A DNA stretch of 10,802 bases, from assembly GCA_947456005.1 (NCBI GenBank), contig CANGRP010000062.1, positions 1 through 10,802 on the forward strand. The letters are read 5' to 3'. Of this stretch, positions 6,017-10,802 are shown piece after piece. Positions within the stretch are counted from its first letter, which is position 1, and every line of letters starts with the position of its first letter. Source of the stretch: Caulobacteraceae bacterium (GTDB lineage Bacteria; Pseudomonadota; Alphaproteobacteria; Caulobacterales; Caulobacteraceae). Made by a program: the position numbers and the translations under genes. The notes under the pieces were generated by a model. The model saw only the letters and a program-made list of their open reading frames with translations. It ran no database searches and had not been told where the DNA came from.

Positions 6017-7965
6017 TACAGGACGGCTTTCCGGACTTCCTTGAAGGTCGAGCGCCGGGCCGGCCCGTCTGGCCCCTGGGTGCGGGGCGGCGGCGCGAGC
6101 AGTCCCGCCGTCCGCCGGTTCATCTTCCGGGGCTCCTCGTCAAACAGCTCGGCCAGCTGGTCGACGATGGCGCCGGCCAACTGCTCGACGTCGACGATGG
6201 TCACCGCCCGGCGATAGTAGCGGGTGACATCATGCCCGATGCCGATGGCGATCAGCTGGACCGGGCTCTTGCCCTCGATCTCGGCGATCACCTCGCGCAG
6301 ATGCTTTTCGAGGTAGTGGCCCGAGTTCACGGACAGGGTCGAGTCGTCGACCGGCGCGCCGTCCGAGATGACCATCAGGATCCGGCGGGCCTCCGGCCGG
6401 CCGATCAGGCGCTGGTGCGCCCACATCAGGGCCTCGCCGTCGATGTTTTCCTTCAGCAGGCCCTCGCGCATCATGAGGCCAAGGTTGCGCCTCGCCCGCC
6501 GCCAGGGGGCGTCCGCGGCCTTGTAGATGATGTGTCGCAGGTCGTTCAGCCGGCCGGGCGCCGCCGGCTTTCCGGCCTTCAGCCAGTCCTCGCGGGAACT
6601 GCCGCCCTTCCAGGCCCGGGTGGTGAAGCCCAGAACCTCTGTCTTGACCCCGCAGCGCTCAAGGGTGCGCGCCAGGATGTCGGCGCAGACGGCGGCCACC
6701 ATGATCGGCCGGCCGCGCATGGACCCGGAATTGTCGATGAGGATGCTGACCACCGTGTCGCGGAACTCGGTGTCCTCCTCCTCCTTGAAGGCCAGGGAGG
6801 CGGTCGGATCGACGATCACGCGGGTCAGGCGCGCCACGTCCAGGATCCCTTCCTCGAGGTCGAAGGTCCAGGAGCGGTTCTGCTGAGCCATCAGCTTGCG
6901 CTGGAGCTTGTTGGCCAGGCGCGAGACCACGGTCGACAGGCTGGCCAGCTGCTGGTCGAGATAGGCGCGCAGGCGCGTCAGTTCCTCGGCCTCGCAGAGC
7001 TCCTCGGCGGCGACGACCTCGTCATGGGCGGTGGTGAAGACCCGGTAGGCGGGAACCTTGCCCTCGCCCTTGATCTCCGGGCGAGCCGGCTGGTCGCCCT
7101 CGCCCATCTCCGGAGGCTCGTCCATGTCCTCGGCGTTGGGGTCCTCCATCGCCTCGGTGAGCTGGCTGTCGGCGTCCTCGCTCTCGCTGTGGGTGCTCTC
7201 GCTGTCGTCCATCGAGGTCTGCTGGGGCGACTGGGACTCACCTTCGCCCTCCTCGCCCTGCTCGCTGGCCTCGGCCTCGCCTTCGTCGCCGTCCTCTTCC
7301 TGCTGGTCAGCCGGCTCGGGCGCGTCCGTCAGGTCGTCGCCCATGGACAGGTCGCGCAGGAGGCTTCGGGCCAGGCGGCCGAAGGCCTTCTGGTCGCCGA
7401 TGACCTCGCCCAGCTTGTCCAGGGTCTCGGCGCCCCGGGCCTCGATCTCGGCGCGGTACATGTCGACCAGGGGGCGGGCATTGGCGGGCGGCTCCACCCC
7501 GGTCAGGCGCTCGCGCACCAGGAGCGAGACGATGTCCGCCATGGGCGGGTTGGCCTGGGCTTCCACGGGGTTGAAGGGCCGCCGCGCCCAGGCCGCGTCG
7601 TGCATGGCCTTCAGGTTGGCCTTGACCCCGCCCAGGGCGTTGGCGCCGACGGCCTCGATCCGCGCCTGCTCCAGGGCGTCAAAGACGGGCTGGCCCTCTG
7701 CCGAGCCCGGACGGGTGCGGGCGTGGATGGCCGGGTCATGCTGCGACATCCGAAGGGCCATCTGGTCGGCCATGCCGCGGATCCGCGCCGCGTCGTCCGG
7801 GGTCAGGTCGCGGGGCGGATGCGGCAGGACGGCCCGGTCGCCCTGGACCCCCGAAGCCTCGCCCGAATAGACGATCTCCAGATCCGGATTCTGGGCGAGC
7901 GAACGCACCGCGTTGGCGAGGGCGCGCTTGAAGGGCTCGACGGGACTTTCCGGGTTTCTGGACAT
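6016..7965 (-). CDS. cobT: Aerobic cobaltochelatase subunit CobT
   Basis: A 649-residue protein, the usual size for CobT. With CobS it forms the ATP-driven partner of CobN, which inserts Co2+ into hydrogenobyrinic acid a,c-diamide in the oxygen-dependent B12 pathway. Order: a helical N-terminal domain (1-210), a strongly acidic low-complexity linker (about 214-292, rich in Asp, Glu, Ser and Gln), a second helical segment (310-400), then a VWA domain with the MIDAS motif DNSGS (411-415, in LIDNSGSMRGRP), and further VWA elements MVISDGAPVDD (531-541) and AIGIGHDV (573-580). The ATG at 7963-7965 has only a weak, distant GGAG, 17 bases upstream. It lies 83 bases downstream of cobS in the same direction, and its TAA overlaps the lipoprotein start. 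CobT belongs to the VWA group that pairs with MoxR-like AAA+ ATPases, as magnesium chelatase BchD pairs with BchI. Confidence 0.96.
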   Translation of the reverse strand: MSRNPESPVEPFKRALANAVRSLAQNPDLEIVYSGEASGVQGDRAVLPHPPRDLTPDDAARIRGMADQMALRMSQHDPAIHARTRPGSAEGQPVFDALEQARIEAVGANALGGVKANLKAMHDAAWARRPFNPVEAQANPPMADIVSLLVRERLTGVEPPANARPLVDMYRAEIEARGAETLDKLGEVIGDQKAFGRLARSLLRDLSMGDDLTDAPEPADQQEEDGDEGEAEASEQGEEGEGESQSPQQTSMDDSESTHSESEDADSQLTEAMEDPNAEDMDEPPEMGEGDQPARPEIKGEGKVPAYRVFTTAHDEVVAAEELCEAEELTRLRAYLDQQLASLSTVVSRLANKLQRKLMAQQNRSWTFDLEEGILDVARLTRVIVDPTASLAFKEEEDTEFRDTVVSILIDNSGSMRGRPIMVAAVCADILARTLERCGVKTEVLGFTTRAWKGGSSREDWLKAGKPAAPGRLNDLRHIIYKAADAPWRRARRNLGLMMREGLLKENIDGEALMWAHQRLIGRPEARRILMVISDGAPVDDSTLSVNSGHYLEKHLREVIAEIEGKSPVQLIAIGIGHDVTRYYRRAVTIVDVEQLAGAIVDQLAELFDEEPRKMNRRTAGLLAPPPRTQGPDGPARRSTFKEVRKAVL

Positions 7966-8001
7966 GGCCGGGGTTCAGGGTCTCCTCAACTCAGAAACGG
8001 C

Positions 8002-8023
8002 GACCCGGTTCCCGGGCGTCGGT
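8002..8023 (-). other. Small hairpin in the cobS-cobT spacer
   Basis: Between cobS and cobT the transcript can fold CGAC-CCGG against CCGG-GTCG around a GAA loop with a small bulge. There is no T-run, so it is not an obvious terminator; it could modulate processing between the two genes. Short GC-rich hairpins are common by chance here. Confidence 0.25.
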
Positions 8024-8048
8024 CTCCCGGTCAGGGCGCACGCCGGGC

Positions 8049-9053
8049 TCAGCCGAGACGCGGGCGGGCGGTGCTTTCGGGCAGTTCCTGGCCAAAGGCG
8101 CGCTGGTAGAACTCGGCCACGGTGCCGCGCTCGAGCTCATCGCACTTGTTCAGGAAGGTCATGCGGAAGGCCAGGCCCAGGTCGCCGTCGAAGATCTCGG
8201 CGTTCTGCGCCCAGGTGATGACTGTCCGCGGGCTCATCACGGTCGAGATGTCGCCGTTGATGAAGGCGTTGCGGGTCATGTCCGCCACCCGGACCATGGC
8301 CGCCACCGTTCGACGGCCCTCGGCCGTAGCGTAGGCGGGGCACTTGGCCACCACGATGTCGGCCTCCACGTCATGGGCCAGGTAGTTCAGGGTGGTCACG
8401 ATCGACCAACGGTCCATCTGGCCCTGATTGATCTGCTGGGTGCCGTGGTAGAGCCCCGTCGTGTCGCCCAGGCCGATGGTGTTGGTCGTGGCGAAAAGCC
8501 GGAAGAAGCGGTTCGGCCGGATGACCCGGTTCTGGTCGAGCAGGGTGAGCTTCCCCTGGGCTTCCAGGACGCGCTGGATCACGAACATCACGTCGGGCCG
8601 GCCCGCGTCGTATTCGTCGAACACCAGGGCGATCGGCCGCTGGATCGTCCAGGGCAGGATGCCTTCGCGGAACTCGGTGATCTGCTTGCCGTCCTTCAGG
8701 ACAATGGCGTCCTTGCCGACCAGGTCGATCCGCGAGACGTGGCTGTCCAGGTTGACCCGGATGAGGGGCCAGTTCAGGCGCGCCGCCACCTGCTCGATGT
8801 GGGTGGACTTGCCCGTCCCATGGTAGCCTTGCACCATGACCCGGCGGTCATGCGCAAACCCGGCGCATATGGCCTTGGTGGTCTCCGGATCGAACCGGTA
8901 GGCCTGATCAACGTCCGGCACGTGCGGGTCGCGCTCGCTGAAGGCGGGGACCATCATGTCGGAATCGACGCCAAACGCCTCTCTGAGGGAGACGCTGCGA
9001 TCGGGAACGAGGGACAGGAGCTTTTCGTCCTGGGTATCGGCGAGAGAAGTCAT
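8049..9053 (-). CDS. cobS: Aerobic cobaltochelatase ATPase subunit CobS
   Basis: A 334-residue AAA+ ATPase of the MoxR/CobS type, full length. The Walker A motif is GYHGTGKST (76-84), Walker B is ALVFDEYD (142-149) and sensor 1 is FATTN (187-191); the N-terminal segment with VPDVDQAYRFDPETTKAI and the C-terminal FRMTFLNKCDELERGTVAEFYQRAFG are characteristic of CobS. It hydrolyses ATP to drive cobalt insertion together with CobT and CobN in the cytoplasm. No CobN, other cob genes or adenosylcobalamin riboswitch are visible in the window, and the 92-base divergent spacer upstream is too short for the usual B12 riboswitch. The ATG lacks a good Shine-Dalgarno sequence; a possible promoter ends about nine bases upstream. 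Divergent from the dioxygenase gene; followed by cobT. Confidence 0.96.
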   Translation of the reverse strand: MTSLADTQDEKLLSLVPDRSVSLREAFGVDSDMMVPAFSERDPHVPDVDQAYRFDPETTKAICAGFAHDRRVMVQGYHGTGKSTHIEQVAARLNWPLIRVNLDSHVSRIDLVGKDAIVLKDGKQITEFREGILPWTIQRPIALVFDEYDAGRPDVMFVIQRVLEAQGKLTLLDQNRVIRPNRFFRLFATTNTIGLGDTTGLYHGTQQINQGQMDRWSIVTTLNYLAHDVEADIVVAKCPAYATAEGRRTVAAMVRVADMTRNAFINGDISTVMSPRTVITWAQNAEIFDGDLGLAFRMTFLNKCDELERGTVAEFYQRAFGQELPESTARPRLG

Positions 9054-9062
9054 GACCGGGAT

Positions 9063-9090
9063 CGATTACAGGCTTACGCGCTGGATGCAA
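9063..9090 (-). promoter_or_regulatory. Possible promoter of cobS
   Basis: On the minus strand TTGCAT (9085-9090) and TAATCG (9063-9068) are separated by 16 bases. Transcription would begin within a few bases of the cobS ATG (9053), giving a leaderless or almost leaderless mRNA, in line with the missing ribosome binding site. The hexamer match is modest. Confidence 0.3.
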
Positions 9091-9145
9091 ACCGGCTTTG
9101 ATGGGGGCGTGACCCCGCAAGGAAAATGAGGGTCGGGAGGCGACG

Positions 9146-10006
9146 ATGAGCGGACAGGCGGAAAGCATCAGGGTTGCAGCCGAGCCCACGGGCTTCGGTG
9201 CGCGGATCTCGGGGCCGGACCTTTCCCAGCCTCTGTCAGAGGATGTCCTGGCCGAGGTCCGCCAGGCCTGGGCCCGGCACTCTGTGGTCTGCTTTGCGGA
9301 CCAGCCCCTGGGTCTGGACGCCCTGGAGGCCTTCACCCAGCAGATCGGTCCCTTCGGCAAGGACCCCTACATTGAGCCCATGCCCGGGCGGCCCAATGTG
9401 CTTGAGCTGCGCCGCGAGCCGGACGAGAAGGCGAGTAACTTCGGAGCGGGCTGGCATTCGGACTGGAGCTTCCTCGAAACCCCCCCGGCCGCCACCCTCC
9501 TGCGCGCCCAGACCATCCCGCCGGTTGGCGGAGACACCCTTTTCGTCGACGCCAGCCGGGCGTGGGACGCCCTGTCAGACGCCATGAAGGCCGTGTTGGC
9601 GCCCCTGCGGGCGGTTCATTCGGCCCGGCAAAGCTATGGCACCAAGGGGGTCTTCGCCCGCGACACCGAAGCCCGGACCATGAAGATCATCGTCTCGGAA
9701 GAAGCTGACGGCAGCCTGACCCATCCCCTGGTCCGGACCCATCCCGTGACGGGCCGAAAGGCGCTTTACATCAGCCCGGTCTACACCGTCGGGATTGAAG
9801 GATTCACCCCGGAGGAATCCAAGGCCCTCCTGGGCTTCCTGTTCGCCCACCTGACGCAGGACGAGTTCATCTACCGGCACCGCTGGACCGTGGGCGACCT
9901 TCTGATGTGGGACAACCGCTGCACCATGCACTTCGCCGAGGGCGGCTATGACGGCTACCTGAGGGTCATGCATCGCACGACGGTGCAAGGCGAGGTTCCC
10001 GTCTGA
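9146..10006 (+). CDS. TauD/TfdA-family Fe(II)/2-oxoglutarate-dependent dioxygenase
   Basis: A 286-residue oxygenase, typical length for TauD/TfdA enzymes. These couple decarboxylation of 2-oxoglutarate to hydroxylation of a substrate such as taurine, 2,4-D or other sulfonates and aryloxy acids. The iron triad is complete: His104 and Asp106 in WHSDWSF, and His262 in NRCTMHFA. Arg277 (MHRTTV) is placed to bind the 2-oxoglutarate carboxylate, and GGDTLF (128-133) is the family's conserved strand with its Thr. The N-terminus with EPTGFGARISGPDLSQPL is also standard. Substrate cannot be assigned from sequence; no sulfonate transporter genes are nearby. The ATG is supported by GGAGG at 9136-9140. 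It stands on the opposite strand between cobS and the J-domain gene and converges on the latter with 18 bases between stops, so it is probably a lone transcription unit inserted into this neighbourhood. Confidence 0.9.
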   Translation: MSGQAESIRVAAEPTGFGARISGPDLSQPLSEDVLAEVRQAWARHSVVCFADQPLGLDALEAFTQQIGPFGKDPYIEPMPGRPNVLELRREPDEKASNFGAGWHSDWSFLETPPAATLLRAQTIPPVGGDTLFVDASRAWDALSDAMKAVLAPLRAVHSARQSYGTKGVFARDTEARTMKIIVSEEADGSLTHPLVRTHPVTGRKALYISPVYTVGIEGFTPEESKALLGFLFAHLTQDEFIYRHRWTVGDLLMWDNRCTMHFAEGGYDGYLRVMHRTTVQGEVPV

Positions 10007-10024
10007 CGCCTGGCGCCTGGCGTC
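10005..10024. terminator. Hairpin between convergent genes, possible bidirectional terminator
   Basis: GACGCC (10005-10010) pairs with GGCGTC (10019-10024) around an eight-base loop that itself contains the palindrome GGCGCC; the same stretch is a double copy of CGCCTGG. It fills the 18-base space between the dioxygenase and J-domain stops. There is no T-run on either side, so termination is only suggested by position. Confidence 0.35.
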
Positions 10025-10672
10025 TCAGGCCAGCTTGGCCTTGCGCAGGACCTGGTAGGCCCGGATCGTCCGCTGGAGCTTGGTCTCAGCAGAACGATCG
10101 CCGCCATTCGCGTCGGGATGGCACAGCTTGACCAGCTCGGTGTAGCGCGCCCGGATCCGGCCGGCATCAGCATCCTCGTCCAGGTCCAGGTCCGCCAGGG
10201 CGGCGCGTTCCAGCTTGCCCAGGCTTCGGCGAGCGGGCGCATCGCTGGACCGGCTGGCGCTGGTGCGTCCAAAGAGGTCGAACGGGTCCCGAAAGCCGTC
10301 GCCCGTGGCGAAGCCGCGCGCCGCGGCGGCGGACTCCCGGGAGTTCTTGCCGGCCTTGAAGTCCCAGGTCGGCCGGTCCCCCAGGGCGCTCTGCTCCATG
10401 CGGGCCCGGACCTCCGACTCGCTCATGCCCGCGAAGAAGTTCCAGTTGCGGTTATAGTCGGCCGCGTGCGGCTGGCAGAACCAGTAGTGCTCATTCAGCA
10501 TGTCGCGGGATTTCGGGGCCCGGGCGGAGGCGGCCACCCTGCAGCCGGGATGGTCGCAGGCGCGCTGCCCTGGCTTCAGGGCGTGCACGTCCGCCTGTGC
10601 GGCTTCCTCCGCGGTCGGCGGTCGGACCCGGATATCCACGAAGCGGGGTCTGTATTGAAACGCACCGGCCAT
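10025..10672 (-). CDS. J-domain (DnaJ-like) protein with C-terminal HPD motif
   Basis: A 215-residue protein whose last 65 residues form a J domain: LGKLERAALADLDLDEDADAGRIRARYTELVKLCHPDANGGDRSAETKLQRTIRAYQVLRKA, with the Hsp70-stimulating HPD at 185-187. Unlike DnaJ itself, the J domain is at the C-terminus and there is no G/F linker or CxxCxGxG zinc domain. The N-terminal half carries possible metal ligands Cys39, Cys44, Cys66 and His69 (CDHPGC ... HYWFCQPH), followed by a conserved-looking NRNWNFFAGMSESEVRARME segment. This layout is the alphaproteobacterial J-domain protein usually found next to bolA and cobS. It should act as a cytoplasmic co-chaperone that recruits DnaK to specific clients; the client is unknown. 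No Shine-Dalgarno sequence precedes the ATG, and a possible promoter lies directly upstream. Divergent from bolA with 50 bases between starts. Confidence 0.88.
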   Translation of the reverse strand: MAGAFQYRPRFVDIRVRPPTAEEAAQADVHALKPGQRACDHPGCRVAASARAPKSRDMLNEHYWFCQPHAADYNRNWNFFAGMSESEVRARMEQSALGDRPTWDFKAGKNSRESAAAARGFATGDGFRDPFDLFGRTSASRSSDAPARRSLGKLERAALADLDLDEDADAGRIRARYTELVKLCHPDANGGDRSAETKLQRTIRAYQVLRKAKLA

Positions 10673-10678
10673 GCGCCA

Positions 10679-10706
10679 AGTATGAGAAGGTTGGGCTCGC
10701 TTTCAA
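10679..10706 (-). promoter_or_regulatory. Probable promoter of the J-domain gene
   Basis: On the minus strand TTGAAA (10701-10706) and CATACT (10679-10684) are 16 bases apart, a fair match to a housekeeping promoter. The -10 ends six bases before the ATG, so transcription should start at or next to the start codon, giving a leaderless message. The intergenic region is only 50 bases, so this promoter also lies immediately upstream of bolA. Confidence 0.45.
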
Positions 10707-10722
10707 GATTCTAAGGATGGAC

Positions 10723-10802
10723 ATGGGACGGATCGCCGGAACGTTGCGGGAAAAGCTCAGCGCCGCCTTCGCGCCAGACCAGCTCGAGATCGAGGACGAC
10801 TC
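10723..10802 (+). CDS. bolA: BolA-family protein, N-terminal part only
   Basis: Only the first 26 codons and part of the next are present; the gene runs off the right edge. MGRIAGTLREKLSAAFAPDQLEIEDDS matches the N-terminal helix and first strand of BolA proteins, where the usual continuation is a His-containing segment. BolA proteins bind monothiol glutaredoxins through a shared [2Fe-2S] cluster and take part in iron-sulfur and stress responses. I chose the ATG at 10723 because AAGG (10713-10716) lies six bases upstream; the ATG at 10717 sits directly on this site and would add only Met-Asp. Head-to-head with the J-domain gene. Confidence 0.85.
   Translation, partial: MGRIAGTLREKLSAAFAPDQLEIEDD

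Noticed and set aside
6232..8109. Very long plus-strand open frame (625 codons) opposite cobT
   Set aside because: It is the antisense of the high-GC cobT gene; its low-complexity Leu/Gly/Arg/Val-rich translation has no domain, while the minus frame is unmistakably CobT.
9054..9145. Adenosylcobalamin riboswitch upstream of cobS
   Set aside because: The spacer is only 92 bases and no B12-box-like sequence is visible on the cobS-sense strand.
1..10802. CRISPR arrays, tRNA or rRNA genes, toxin-antitoxin or phage-defence cassettes
   Set aside because: No regularly spaced repeats, no cloverleaf-like sequences and no recognisable defence or toxin families were found on either strand.

Overview
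The window looks like chromosomal DNA of a high-GC alphaproteobacterium, most likely in or near Caulobacterales (Caulobacter/Phenylobacterium-like). The reasons are the CobS/CobT cobaltochelatase pair, the alphaproteobacterial-type L28 protein, and a BolA gene divergent from a J-domain gene close to cobS-cobT. The genus is an inference from gene order and protein style; no search was run.

Left third (1-3513) is a mosaic accessory region. An SDR oxidoreductase (minus) is preceded by a doubtful small ORF that overlaps its start as ATGA. A PaaI-like hotdog thioesterase (plus) converges on an amidase-signature gene (minus) that has lost its N-terminal third. The amidase break abuts what reads as the last codons and terminal inverted repeat of an IS256-family element. 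A small three-helix membrane protein follows, then about 390 bases of gene-poor DNA that carry the rpmB promoter.

The middle (3514-5050) holds rpmB (L28) with a clean intrinsic terminator, then a zinc-dependent alcohol dehydrogenase of the aryl-alcohol type with its own ribosome binding site.

The right part (5060-10802) holds a minus-strand cobS-cobT-lipoprotein operon. CobS (AAA+ ATPase) and CobT (VWA/MIDAS) are the motor and adaptor subunits of aerobic cobaltochelatase; the catalytic CobN is not in the window. A phytase-like beta-propeller lipoprotein is joined to cobT by a one-base TAATG overlap. Upstream of cobS lies a divergent TauD/TfdA-type Fe(II)/2-oxoglutarate dioxygenase, then a minus-strand J-domain protein with a C-terminal HPD motif, and finally the start of bolA on the plus strand.

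I found no convincing undescribed multi-gene system. The best leads are the IS256-associated amidase truncation, the dioxygenase interrupting an otherwise familiar BolA/J-protein/CobST neighbourhood, possible leaderless starts for the J-domain gene and cobS, and the translational coupling of a phytase-like lipoprotein to CobT.
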